DNA of 64,000 nucleotides from Gilliamella sp. ESL0405 (GTDB lineage Bacteria; Pseudomonadota; Gammaproteobacteria; Enterobacterales; Orbaceae): NCBI RefSeq assembly GCF_019469205.1, contig NZ_CP048265.1:930001-994000 (forward strand), written 5' to 3'. Shown in pieces: positions 19,391-28,418 of this stretch (position 1 is its first letter; every line of letters begins with the position of its first letter). Made by a program: the position numbers and the translations under genes. A model generated the notes under the pieces. That model was not told the DNA's origin. It was given only the letters and a program-made list of their open reading frames with translations, and did no database searches.

Positions 19391-19891
19391 ATGCATATTC
19401 AACCTAAAATAGCCATTGTCATGGGCTCTAAAAGTGATTGGAACACAATGCAACATGCGGCTGATATCCTTGATGCATTAGCCATTACTTATCATGTCGA
19501 AATTGTCTCAGCACATCGTACACCCGATAAATTATTTCAATTTGCTCAAGATGCTAAGCAACGAGGATTTGAAGTAATTATTGCCGGGGCTGGCGGAGCT
19601 GCTCATCTGCCCGGTATGTTAGCGGCAAAAACGCTTGTGCCGGTATTGGGCGTGCCTGTACAAAGCGCTGCATTAAATGGCTTAGATAGTTTATATTCCA
19701 TTGTTCAAATGCCAAAAGGCATTCCGGTTGGCACATTAGCTATCGGTAAAGCGGGTGCAGCAAATGCAGCATTATTGGCAGCTCAAATTTTGGCATTACA
19801 TGATAAAGACATTTATCAACGATTATCGACATGGCGCTTAAGCCAAACCGATGAAGTATTAAATAATCCTGATCCAAGAGTAGAAGCATAA
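19391..19891 (+). CDS. purE: N5-carboxyaminoimidazole ribonucleotide mutase
   Basis: A class I PurE of 166 residues from the ATG at 19391, converting N5-CAIR to CAIR in purine synthesis. Visible: [20 protein letters not shown] with the catalytic His, [15 protein letters not shown] and [22 protein letters not shown]. The frame is open from GTG 19343, but the residues before HIQPKIAIV are not part of the family. No clear ribosome binding site precedes the ATG. The stop codon is 2 bp from the purK start, so the pair is a coupled operon as in E. coli. Confidence 0.95.
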   Translation: MHIQPKIAIVMGSKSDWNTMQHAADILDALAITYHVEIVSAHRTPDKLFQFAQDAKQRGFEVIIAGAGGAAHLPGMLAAKTLVPVLGVPVQSAALNGLDSLYSIVQMPKGIPVGTLAIGKAGAANAALLAAQILALHDKDIYQRLSTWRLSQTDEVLNNPDPRVEA

Positions 19892-19892
19892 A

Positions 19893-20963
19893 ATGACAAC
19901 TCAAACTGTATGTGTGCTTGGCAACGGTCAATTAGGGCGCATGCTCAGACAAGCTGGCGAACCATTAGGTATTAAAGTCTTTCCTGTGGGGCTAGATGAT
20001 GACCCAAAAACGATTCCTTATCAACATTCAGTCATTACGGCTGAAATTGAACGCTGGCCAGATACCCCTTTTACGCAGCTATTAGCTAATCATCCCTACT
20101 TTATTAATCGAAATATCTTCCCAATTATTGCTGATCGCCTAACCCAAAAACAACTACTGGATGAACTAGGATTACCCACAGCAAAATGGTGCCCACTTAA
20201 TGATAAACAGGACTGGCAAACACTGTTTAATCAGTTGGGTGAACGACTAATTGTAAAACGTCGAATCGGCGGTTATGACGGTCGAGGACAGTGGCGCATT
20301 GGGATCAATAGTGAAATAGATATACCGGATGATATATATCAACATGCTATCGTTGAACAAGCGATTTTATTTGAAAAAGAGATGTCATTAATTGGTGCCC
20401 GTAATGCCCAAGGTGAAACTGTCTTCTATCCACTGACCAACAACCTACATCAAGACGGCATATTAAAAATGAGTGTTGCACTGGCGGAGCAAGCGCCGGA
20501 GCTACAAACTAAAGCAGAAACAATGCTTGCAACTATCATGCATAAACTCAACTATATTGGGGTTATGGCGATGGAGTGTTTTGTTAAAGGTGATGAGCTA
20601 CTCATTAATGAGCTGGCACCTCGTGTACATAATAGTGGTCATTGGACTCAAAATGGCGCATCTATCAGCCAATTTGAATTGCATCTGAGAGCAATATTAA
20701 ACTTACCTATGCCTAAACCTGATGTTTCAAGTCCGGCGGTTATGGTTAATTTAATTGGTACTGACCTCAATTACAATTGGTTGACTGATGAGTTAGTTCA
20801 CCTGCATTGGTATGAAAAAGAGGTAAGGGCAGGGCGTAAAGTAGGGCATCTTAACTTAACGCATAATCAGCCAGAAAAATTAATACGTTCTTTAGATAAA
20901 CTTATTCCATTATTGCCGGCTGATTATCAAATTCCGATCGAATGGGCCAAGCAATGGTTATAA
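19893..20963 (+). CDS. purK: N5-carboxyaminoimidazole ribonucleotide synthase
   Basis: A 356-residue ATP-grasp enzyme that carboxylates AIR with bicarbonate and ATP. It shows VLGNGQLGRMLRQAGEPLG at the N-terminus, IVKRRIGGYDGRGQW (ATP-grasp loop), MSLIGARN, MECFV and INELAPRVHNSGHWT. It directly follows purE and supplies its substrate. Length matches E. coli PurK (355). Confidence 0.97.
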   Translation: MTTQTVCVLGNGQLGRMLRQAGEPLGIKVFPVGLDDDPKTIPYQHSVITAEIERWPDTPFTQLLANHPYFINRNIFPIIADRLTQKQLLDELGLPTAKWCPLNDKQDWQTLFNQLGERLIVKRRIGGYDGRGQWRIGINSEIDIPDDIYQHAIVEQAILFEKEMSLIGARNAQGETVFYPLTNNLHQDGILKMSVALAEQAPELQTKAETMLATIMHKLNYIGVMAMECFVKGDELLINELAPRVHNSGHWTQNGASISQFELHLRAILNLPMPKPDVSSPAVMVNLIGTDLNYNWLTDELVHLHWYEKEVRAGRKVGHLNLTHNQPEKLIRSLDKLIPLLPADYQIPIEWAKQWL

Positions 20964-21011
20964 CGGTTTGATGTGTAACAAAGTTATCAATTTAATTCAA
21001 AGGAATGTACC

Positions 21012-22499
21012 ATGATCGACTTCAATCAAAAAATTAATTACCAACGATATAGTAGCAAACAGTGTGAAACGCTAAACGATGAGTATGCTGTATTACGTCG
21101 ATTTGAAAGTGATCGTGGTCGAATTATCAACTCGGCGGCTATACGACGCCTACAACAAAAAACTCAAGTTTTTCCATTAGAACGTAATTCGGTTGTGCGT
21201 ACAAGGTTAACTCACTCAATGGAAGTCCAACAGGTTGGGCGTTACATAGTTAAAGAGATAGTTGATCGTTTAAATAAATCCGGGCAATTGAAAAAATACG
21301 GGCTTGATAAATCGATTATGTCGATTGAAACGCTGGTTGAAATGGCGTGTTTAATGCATGACATTGGTAACCCACCATTTGGTCATTTTGGTGAAGCGGC
21401 AATTAACCAATGGTTTACACAACGTTTAGGCATCGATAAACAGAGCCGTTATAAAGTGCTTGAAGAGTATGCCAGTGACAATGAAGACATCCGCCAACTA
21501 AAACAAAAGATTCGTCAAGATCTCTGCCATTTTGAAGGTAATGCTCAAGCGATCCGTTTAGTGCACACAATATTAAAACTCAATTTAACTTATTCGCAAA
21601 TTGCTTCCATACTTAAATATTCTAAGCCGGCATATTGGTCATCACCAGTACCCGATAAGTTTGCCTATTTAATGAAAAAGCCCGGTTATTACTTATCTGA
21701 AGAACCTTTTATTCTAGAGATGTCAAAGCAGTTAGATATCCAGCCATTTCATCGTTATCCGCTTACCTATATTATGGAAGCAGCCGATGATATCTCATAC
21801 TGTATTGCTGATTTGGAAGATGCCGTTGAAAAGAAAATTTTAACGGTACAACAGTTATATCACTCTTTAAAAGAGGCGTGGGGGCCTGTTAAAAAAGGCG
21901 ATCTCTTCGATTATGTGGTAAACCGCCCTTATGAAAACCTAAAACAAAACCAATTTGAAGCCATAGGCATAGATCAATTCTTTATGTATTTACGTGTCAA
22001 TACAATAGGTAGACTTGTTCCGCATGCCGCTGAACGTTTCATTGAAAATATCGAAGCAATCTATCACGGCTCATTTAATCATGCTTTATTGGAAGATCAT
22101 GATGCCGAATATAAACTGCTTAATATTTTTAAAACTGTTGGGGTTGAACATATTTTTAATCATGAATCAGTGGAAAATATTGAACTGCAAGGCTATCGAA
22201 TTATAAGCGGATTATTAGATATCTACAGCCCTTTGCTTGATATGCCGACCGACGATTTTACAAAACTAGTGCAAGATGGCAATCACAAAAAATATCCTAT
22301 CGAAACACGCTTGTATCATAAATTATCATCAAAACATCGTGTCGCTTATCAACAAGCTGTGACAAAACACAATATCAAACAGCCAGATTATGCTTGCTGG
22401 GAATTTTATTATCGTTGTCGGTTGATTCAAGACTATATCAGTGGGATGACAGACCACTTTGCCTATGATGAATATCGTAAATTAATGGTGACGTTCTAA
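21012..22499 (+). CDS. dgt: Deoxyguanosinetriphosphate triphosphohydrolase
   Basis: A 495-residue HD-domain dGTPase that releases triphosphate from dGTP. The sequence has [15 protein letters not shown] with the first metal His, [15 protein letters not shown] with the HD pair, the region [11 protein letters not shown] and [18 protein letters not shown] with the last metal Asp. Length is close to E. coli Dgt (505). AAAGGAATGTACC precedes the ATG. It is 48 bp behind purK and may be read through from it. Confidence 0.95.
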   Translation: MIDFNQKINYQRYSSKQCETLNDEYAVLRRFESDRGRIINSAAIRRLQQKTQVFPLERNSVVRTRLTHSMEVQQVGRYIVKEIVDRLNKSGQLKKYGLDKSIMSIETLVEMACLMHDIGNPPFGHFGEAAINQWFTQRLGIDKQSRYKVLEEYASDNEDIRQLKQKIRQDLCHFEGNAQAIRLVHTILKLNLTYSQIASILKYSKPAYWSSPVPDKFAYLMKKPGYYLSEEPFILEMSKQLDIQPFHRYPLTYIMEAADDISYCIADLEDAVEKKILTVQQLYHSLKEAWGPVKKGDLFDYVVNRPYENLKQNQFEAIGIDQFFMYLRVNTIGRLVPHAAERFIENIEAIYHGSFNHALLEDHDAEYKLLNIFKTVGVEHIFNHESVENIELQGYRIISGLLDIYSPLLDMPTDDFTKLVQDGNHKKYPIETRLYHKLSSKHRVAYQQAVTKHNIKQPDYACWEFYYRCRLIQDYISGMTDHFAYDEYRKLMVTF

Positions 22500-22535
22500 A
22501 TAAATTGATTTTAGTGGGCACCAAAAAACAGCACT

Positions 22536-22550
22536 GCACTATATTAGTGC
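22536..22550. promoter_or_regulatory. NtrC-type enhancer site for glnK-amtB
   Basis: GCAC-N7-GTGC (22536-22539 and 22547-22550) is the symmetric core of NtrC (GlnG) binding sites. It lies about 160 bp upstream of a sigma-54 promoter, the usual enhancer distance. A poorer half-site, GCACC, lies at 22518-22522. Confidence 0.7.
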
Positions 22551-22569
22551 GCAAATAAAACTCACGATC

Positions 22570-22593
22570 AAGCTAAAGCCGCAGCTTTAGCTT
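22570..22593. terminator. Perfect hairpin downstream of dgt
   Basis: AAGCTAAAGC-CGCA-GCTTTAGCTT is a perfect 10-bp stem with a 4-nt loop, 70 bp after dgt. There is no T-run after it, so termination is likely but not certain. It sits between the NtrC site and the sigma-54 promoter. Confidence 0.5.
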
Positions 22594-22697
22594 CCTAACA
22601 TAGTAAACTTGCATATCTGCCTCATTGGCGAAATAGCAAGCTAACTTGATATCAATATATCCTACTATTTCTGGCAAAGATAAAAGCACATTAATTT

Positions 22698-22714
22698 ATG
22701 GCATGCACTTTGCA
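22698..22714 (+). promoter_or_regulatory. Sigma-54 promoter of glnK-amtB
   Basis: TGGCATGCACTTTGCA matches the -24/-12 consensus TGGCACG-N4-TTGCA at all but one position. GG (22700-22701) and GC (22712-22713) have the exact 10-bp spacing. It ends about 40 bp before the glnK ATG. This predicts nitrogen-limitation control through RpoN and NtrC. Confidence 0.9.
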
Positions 22715-22752
22715 TTACATTGCTTATCTATCATATTTATGAGGAGCAATGA

Positions 22753-23091
<339 letters not shown>

Positions 23092-23111
23092 TCATTGTTA
23101 AGGATATTGTT

Positions 23112-24392
23112 ATGTTAAAAAAGTTGATTTTTCCAATTGGGTTATTGCTTTCCTGTCCTGCCTTTGCTGATGAAATTTTGATAGTTGATAAAGCGGACAA
23201 TGCATTTATGATGATCTGTACTGCACTGGTACTGTTTATGTCTGTTCCGGGAATAGCGCTATTTTATGGAGGATTACTGCGTTCTAAAAATGTGCTATCG
23301 ATGTTATCACAAGTATTAGTCAGTTTTTCGTTAATTGCAGTACTTTGGATTGTTTACGGATATAGTTTAGCATTTGGTGAAGGTAACTGGTTTTTTGGCA
23401 ATTTCGAGCACTTTTTATTAATTGGTGTCGGGATTACCGATATCTACGGTTCAATTTTTGAACTTATTTGGATTGCTTTTCAAGGCTCGTTTGCTTGTAT
23501 AACCTGTTGTTTAATTTTAGGCGCATTTGCGGAACGGATCCGTTTTTCAGCCGTATTAATTTTTACTGTTTTATGGTTCACCTTCTCTTATATTCCAATG
23601 GCACATATGGTTTGGGGCGGCGGAATATTAGGTGATGAAGGCGCATTAGATTTTGCCGGTGGCACGGTGGTACACATTAATGCTGCCGTTGCCGGTTTAA
23701 TTGGCGCATATCTGATTAAAAATCGAATCGGTTATAACCGTGAACCACTTAAACCGTTCAATTTACCTTATGTTTATCTGGGGGCTGCAATCTTATATAT
23801 TGGCTGGTTTGGATTCAACGCCGGATCGTCAACTCATGCAGATGAAATAGCCGGTCTTGCCTTTATCAATACGGTAGCTGCCACCGCCGCAGCGGTTTTA
23901 GCATGGTCGGTAGCCGAATGGGTATTACGTGGCAAACCTTCATGTTTAGGCGCAGTATCCGGTGTCATTGCCGGATTAGTCGGGATAACTCCAGCGGCCG
24001 GCTTTGTCGGTGTTGGCGGAGCAATGCTGATTGGTCTTATTTGTGGATTTGCCGGTGTATGGGGCGTTTCATCACTAAAACGTATCTTAAAAGTTGATGA
24101 TACCTGTGATGTCTTTGGTGTACATGGGGTGTGTGGGATCGTCGGTTGTTTACTAACCGGAATTTTCACATCAGAATCATTAGGTGGATTAGGTTATAGC
24201 GAAGATACCAATATGTTAAGCCAAGTGGGTGTTCAATTGATGAGTATTATCACCTGCGTTATATGGACATCCGTGGTTGCCTTTGTCGCGTATAAAATCG
24301 CTGATCTTTGCGTCGGCTTACGTGTTCCTGAAGAGCAAGAGCGTGAAGGATTGGATATCAATAGTCATGGTGAAAGTGCATTTAATAGTTAA
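23112..24392 (+). CDS. amtB: Ammonium channel AmtB
   Basis: A 426-residue Amt/Rh/MEP channel with a cleavable signal peptide (1-19, ending CPAFA) and 11 expected membrane helices. Family hallmarks are FYGGLLRSKN, the twin pore His in VVHINAAVAG and FGVHGVCGIVG, and DxxxH-type packing. It conducts ammonia/ammonium across the inner membrane and is regulated by GlnK. A strong hairpin terminator follows at 24426. Confidence 0.96.
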   Translation: MLKKLIFPIGLLLSCPAFADEILIVDKADNAFMMICTALVLFMSVPGIALFYGGLLRSKNVLSMLSQVLVSFSLIAVLWIVYGYSLAFGEGNWFFGNFEHFLLIGVGITDIYGSIFELIWIAFQGSFACITCCLILGAFAERIRFSAVLIFTVLWFTFSYIPMAHMVWGGGILGDEGALDFAGGTVVHINAAVAGLIGAYLIKNRIGYNREPLKPFNLPYVYLGAAILYIGWFGFNAGSSTHADEIAGLAFINTVAATAAAVLAWSVAEWVLRGKPSCLGAVSGVIAGLVGITPAAGFVGVGGAMLIGLICGFAGVWGVSSLKRILKVDDTCDVFGVHGVCGIVGCLLTGIFTSESLGGLGYSEDTNMLSQVGVQLMSIITCVIWTSVVAFVAYKIADLCVGLRVPEEQEREGLDINSHGESAFNS

Positions 24393-24425
24393 TTGAATGT
24401 GAGTAACAAAAGATTCACTATTTAA

Positions 24426-24457
24426 ATAATCTACAGCATATTATTGCTGTAGATTAT
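24426..24457. terminator. Bidirectional terminator after amtB
   Basis: Perfect 13-bp stem ATAATCTACAGCA / TGCTGTAGATTAT with a 6-nt loop, 33 bp after amtB and 40 bp before the convergent hypothetical gene's stop. It can serve both. Confidence 0.75.
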
Positions 24458-24496
24458 GATTTATAACAATTGTTGTATTGTTACTGATATAAATTT

Positions 24497-24973
24497 TTAA
24501 TCGTCCCAAAGCATAATTGCATTGTCTTCGGTTAAAATTAATGGTGGAGCAAAAAGATACTCTTTAATCTTAGTGGGTATAACATCCACATCATTTAGAT
24601 TAAGTTGTAATTCCGGATAAGCTTTTGCTAACTCTTTTAATCGAGTATTAAGTAATTGCTTAACCTTATTCGATTCGTTTTCAATTGCAATTTCATCTTT
24701 TAACATACCAATTTGTTTAGCATGGTGTTCAGACTCAAATATTTCACGAAAGATAAACGAAAACCCGCCACTATTATTTGAGCTGTTACTATCATGATAC
24801 TCCTTGTATTCAGAATGACGTAATTTCAGCTCCTTAATACGTAACCCAATAATCTCATCAATATGATCAGTATAATAATTTAGCGTTGGATCTAAATAGG
24901 CTAAGGTTTTGTGTTCAGGAATTGCATCATTACTATGTACTAACGTAAATAAAGGTTTTTTCTGTGTCTTCAT
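24497..24973 (-). CDS. Hypothetical protein, 158 residues
   Basis: Not recognised. It is a soluble, highly charged protein with no signal peptide or membrane helix. A Ser/Asn/Gly-rich patch (HDSNSSNNSGG, about 60-70) joins two helix-prone parts, the second rich in Lys/Glu/Leu. The C-terminus ends in ILTEDNAIMLWDD. A good ribosome binding site, AAGGAAG, lies 7 nt before the ATG, which supports expression. It is convergent with amtB. Its 5' side opens on a gene-poor stretch. Possibly lineage-specific. Confidence 0.6.
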   Translation of the reverse strand: MKTQKKPLFTLVHSNDAIPEHKTLAYLDPTLNYYTDHIDEIIGLRIKELKLRHSEYKEYHDSNSSNNSGGFSFIFREIFESEHHAKQIGMLKDEIAIENESNKVKQLLNTRLKELAKAYPELQLNLNDVDVIPTKIKEYLFAPPLILTEDNAIMLWDD

Positions 24974-25590
24974 TCTGTAACTTCCTTTTTAATATTGTAT
25001 AAAAATAACAACAATATATTGAATAAAAATTGTTACTTTTAGGTAAAGATGTTTCAGTTTTACATAACGTTTCAGTATGAAATCAATCAAGATTTCAAAA
25101 TTAACTACTATTTACTTTTAGAAATTAGAACTAATGGTGGTTTATAACATCGATTAACAAACCACTTTAATTACCGTTACAACCCAACTTAAAAAAATTA
25201 AACAGAAATAAATTGTTCCTCAATACCCTCCATTAATTAATGCTATTAATTGCCTGTTTTGCTACAAGCAGATGATGTTTAAAACATGTGTTTACAACTC
25301 CGTTTGAATTTGTCCTAACTACATTAAAACTACGACTTAACGAGAATCTAACTAAAACAAATTAAACATTGATATCTATACACACAATAATTGAATTTCT
25401 TATTGCATATATCTTAGACATTAACTGTACAAAATTAAGCTAACAAAAACATCCGTATTAAATTTAGAAAAGCATGCTATCAAACTAATCATTTACTCAT
25501 AATTTAATAGGTTATTACATTTATTACTATTTCAAAGCAGCTTGTAAACAGTCAATTAAGAGACTAATTAACAAATAAAAATATCGCGTT
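24974..25590. other. Gene-poor AT-rich stretch
   Basis: About 620 bp with no frame that looks coding. The only structure I found is a 7-bp stem GTGGTTT / AAACCAC (25137-25165). With the next two intervals it forms a 1.27-kb low-information block upstream of the dsdC-type gene, which may be decayed sequence. Confidence 0.4.
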
Positions 25591-25878
25591 TCAAAACAAA
25601 TAAAATTGTTTTAAACAGTAAAAATTTTTAGGAAATTGAGCATTTAGGGTGCAATCCATTTTATTATCTCTTCTTCCTGAATTTGTTAATAAAACATTGA
25701 ATGAGCTTCTTTGAATTATAAAATAAAAATTAAAGTAATATTTCAAAAAAATGTAAAAATAAACAACTTTAATTTTGTTTGCTTGTTTTTGACAGAATAA
25801 AACAAGTTCTTCTAAAAATAAAAGATTATTTATTATGTGGGGACGGCGTATTAATTTTTCAATACCTACTGGTGACAT
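25591..25878 (-). CDS. Possible small protein, 95 residues, divergent from dsdC
   Basis: Not recognised. The frame is open from 25920, but the ATG at 25878 has AAGGA 8 nt upstream, the only positive sign that it is translated. The product starts MSPVGIEKLIRRPHI, has a helical stretch, then an aromatic KVVYFYIFLKYYFNFYF segment that could be membrane-associated, and an odd NSGRRDNKMDC tail. Amino-acid use is skewed by the local A+T content. It may be a real small gene, the relic of a larger one, or chance. Confidence 0.3.
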   Translation of the reverse strand: MSPVGIEKLIRRPHIINNLLFLEELVLFCQKQANKIKVVYFYIFLKYYFNFYFIIQRSSFNVLLTNSGRRDNKMDCTLNAQFPKNFYCLKQFYLF

Positions 25879-26123
25879 TACTTCATTCCTTTTTATTTTA
25901 TTGAATAAACTCGATAACAATACTTATAAACTAAGGTGAAGCTATATTTAAAGACTGAATTTCACTAAAAGATAATACAAAAAAATAATCAAATCTCAGT
26001 TAAGTTTTTTTATTAAAAATGTTATCTTTCTAGTTTATAAATGCTAGTGTTTTTACAAGTTTTTGTCCAGTATTTGACAAATGATCAATTATGAACTTAA
26101 CATGAACTAGATTGTTTCAAATA

Positions 26124-26139
26124 TGTGATCTAGATCATA
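26124..26139. promoter_or_regulatory. CRP-like site upstream of the dsdC-type regulator
   Basis: TGTGA-TCTAGA-TCATA matches the CRP consensus TGTGA-N6-TCACA at nine of ten conserved positions. It lies about 105 bp before the regulator's start codon. It could act on the regulator or on something divergent. Confidence 0.55.
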
Positions 26140-26244
26140 AAATTAACTCACGCTTCAACATGAAGAAATTAGTGTAGGTATCTAAGTAAGGATAAGAGGT
26201 TTTTAGGTAATAGTTTTTATAATGCTCTAATAGGAGTGCTGTAA

Positions 26245-27213
26245 ATGTACGATGAAGATAAATATCTGAATAAGAATCGTGTTATCAACCGCTATCAATT
26301 ATCAAAGTTACATACTTTCGAATCAGCCGCAAGGCACCTATCGTTTGCATTGGCAGCTGAAGAACTATGTATCAGCCCAAGTGCGGTAAGTCATCAAATT
26401 AATAAATTAGAAGAAGAACTTAACTTCAAATTATTTAAACGATTTCATCGCCGAATATCGCTCACTCGCGATGGAAATAATTTATTTAATGTAGTAAAAA
26501 GTTCACTCAATAATCTAAATCAAGAAATATTAGAGATTAAAAATCAAGAACTCTCTGGCGCGCTGACTATCTATTCCAGTCCGTCTTTTGCTCAAGAGTG
26601 GCTGATCCCTAAATTATCGATGTTTATTGAGGATTATCCCTATATTTCATTGAATATTTTATCGGGCAATAAGATTCTTAACTTTAGCCAGCATCGAGTT
26701 GATCTTACAATTTATTATGATGATCTCCATTATGATGAATTGCTTTGTGAACATCTTATGAACGAAAGTATTTTGCCGGTTTGTACGCCGTCTTATGCAA
26801 TCAAACATGACTTACATGAAAATATTGATAATCTTCACAAATGCATATTTTTACATGACAACCAAAATAATGGCTACGATTCCAATTTTGCCGAGTGGGA
26901 GGCGTGGACTAACTATTTCTCGCTAGCTTGTGATTTAAACAAAATGCAAAATATGCTATTTGACCGATCAGATTATGCAATAACCGCAGCCTTAAATCAT
27001 GTTGGAATCGCAATGGGGCGAAAACTCCTTGTCCAAAAATATCTTCAAACAGGTCAATTAATTTCGCCTTTTCCAAATATGGAGGCTCCTTGTTCTCAGC
27101 GTTATTATGTCTGTAAATCACAGGGCAAATATAATCCAAAAGTTGATATTTTTATCAATTGGTTAAAAAATCAGTTCAAACAATCACCCCTATCATTATT
27201 GATTGAGCGCTAA
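26245..27213 (+). CDS. LysR-family regulator, DsdC type
   Basis: A 322-residue LysR protein. The N-terminal helix-turn-helix (about 18-77: QLSKLHTFESAARHLSFALAAEEL...SAVSHQINKLEEEL) and the later NQEILEIKNQELSG and FDRSDYAITAALNHVGIAMGRK blocks follow E. coli DsdC, the D-serine-responsive activator, closely. AGGAG lies 8 nt before the ATG. No D-serine ammonia-lyase (dsdA) or permease (dsdX) is in the window, so its target is unknown. The adjacent convergent DMT transporter is not an obvious partner. The family is certain; the DsdC identity is likely. Confidence 0.85.
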   Translation: MYDEDKYLNKNRVINRYQLSKLHTFESAARHLSFALAAEELCISPSAVSHQINKLEEELNFKLFKRFHRRISLTRDGNNLFNVVKSSLNNLNQEILEIKNQELSGALTIYSSPSFAQEWLIPKLSMFIEDYPYISLNILSGNKILNFSQHRVDLTIYYDDLHYDELLCEHLMNESILPVCTPSYAIKHDLHENIDNLHKCIFLHDNQNNGYDSNFAEWEAWTNYFSLACDLNKMQNMLFDRSDYAITAALNHVGIAMGRKLLVQKYLQTGQLISPFPNMEAPCSQRYYVCKSQGKYNPKVDIFINWLKNQFKQSPLSLLIER

Positions 27214-27252
27214 TGTGTTTGCTGCAAATGATTAAGGTAAGATTCCAGTAAT

Positions 27253-27277
27253 AAGTGTGGTTTGATTAACCACACTT
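27253..27277. terminator. Bidirectional terminator between the LysR gene and the DMT transporter
   Basis: Perfect stem AAGTGTGGTT / AACCACACTT with a 5-nt loop between two convergent genes (stops at 27213 and 27290). Confidence 0.75.
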
Positions 27278-27289
27278 AAAGCTGTTTAA

Positions 27290-28201
27290 TTAGGGTCTTT
27301 TTTTGATATGGATTAAGTTAGGTAAGGCGATAGCCAATAAAATAATTAACACGCCTACCCACTGATTAAAATAAACTGACTCTTTCAAGTAGAAATAAGA
27401 ACAGGTTACCGCAACCGGCAATTCAGCCGCTGATAAAATCGCACTAAAGGAAATCCCAATTTTGGGAATGCCCACCGAAAACAGAAAAGGGGGTAGTACT
27501 GTGCCGAGTAAAGCTAGTAAAAAACCTAATTGATAGAGTTGATCATGAATATTAATTTTGAAAAAGAACATCGGCGGAAAAATCAAAAACGTCACAATGC
27601 AAGCACCGGTAATCATCAATGCACTTTTTTCAAGCTTAGGTAATTCATTGCCAATATTACTGCTGGTAGTAATAAATAAGGAGTACATAATGGCGGCTAA
27701 TAGCCCAAACATACAACCAAACAGGTTTAAACGAATATCTTCATTAAAAATACCTGCTGCTAAAGCGCTTCCAACAATAATGACAATGACAGTGACAATT
27801 TGAATAAATGATGGTTTATTTTTGAAAATGACAAAATCAATAATCACGCTGATCCATAGATACTGCATTAACAAAATGATAGCAATCGAAGCGGGTACCA
27901 ATTGAACGCATTGATAATAACAAATACCGACTAAACCAGGGAAAATCCCCACCGCACAAACTTTCCATTTTTTGGTTAATGGCTGATTTAGTTCTTTTTC
28001 TGAATTGGATTTAGATTTGTGAAGTGTTTTGACTATAAGGTGAATACCCCACAAAATTAGCATTCCTAAAAAACATTGTACACCAGTTACTTCACCCAAT
28101 GAATAACCCGCTTTATACGCGGTTTTTACAATCGAAGAGAGCACACCAAAACTACAAGCGCCTAAAAATACTAATAGTCCTCCTAAAAATTTTTCTTTCA
28201 T
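27290..28201 (-). CDS. EamA/DMT-superfamily transporter
   Basis: A 303-residue inner-membrane protein with ten predicted helices in two EamA repeats (about 5-145 and 155-295). GACSFGVLSSIVKTAYKAGY at the start and LSAAELPVAVTCSYFYLKESV in the second repeat are typical. Family members export amino acids, metabolites or drugs; the substrate cannot be read here. It is a single gene, convergent with the dsdC-type regulator, with its own downstream hairpin. Confidence 0.85.
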   Translation of the reverse strand: MKEKFLGGLLVFLGACSFGVLSSIVKTAYKAGYSLGEVTGVQCFLGMLILWGIHLIVKTLHKSKSNSEKELNQPLTKKWKVCAVGIFPGLVGICYYQCVQLVPASIAIILLMQYLWISVIIDFVIFKNKPSFIQIVTVIVIIVGSALAAGIFNEDIRLNLFGCMFGLLAAIMYSLFITTSSNIGNELPKLEKSALMITGACIVTFLIFPPMFFFKINIHDQLYQLGFLLALLGTVLPPFLFSVGIPKIGISFSAILSAAELPVAVTCSYFYLKESVYFNQWVGVLIILLAIALPNLIHIKKRP

Positions 28202-28305
28202 AGTTAAATCTCGTTACTTTAAAAAACTCTATATTTCAAAAACTGTACTTATAAAACGGTACTTTTAACACATTGCCGATAACATTTTCGACACACAAAC
28301 AAATA

Positions 28306-28334
28306 AGAGCCTACAGAGGATGCCTCTGTAGCTC
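28306..28334 (-). terminator. Terminator after nupG
   Basis: Hairpin AGAGC-(C)-TACAGAGG / CCTCTGTA-GCTCT with one bulged base and a 3-nt loop, 85 bp past the nupG stop and upstream of the DMT gene. Confidence 0.6.
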
Positions 28335-28418
28335 TAAAATAATTAATAAATTAATCCTAAATGATCACAATAGAATATAAGCAATTGCGCTTAGCGCAAT
28401 AATTTGACTGGGAAGTTA

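Noticed and set aside
23834-24169. 111-codon frame antisense to amtB
   Set aside because: Pro/Thr/Ala-rich shadow of the amtB helices, with no ribosome binding site and no family resemblance.
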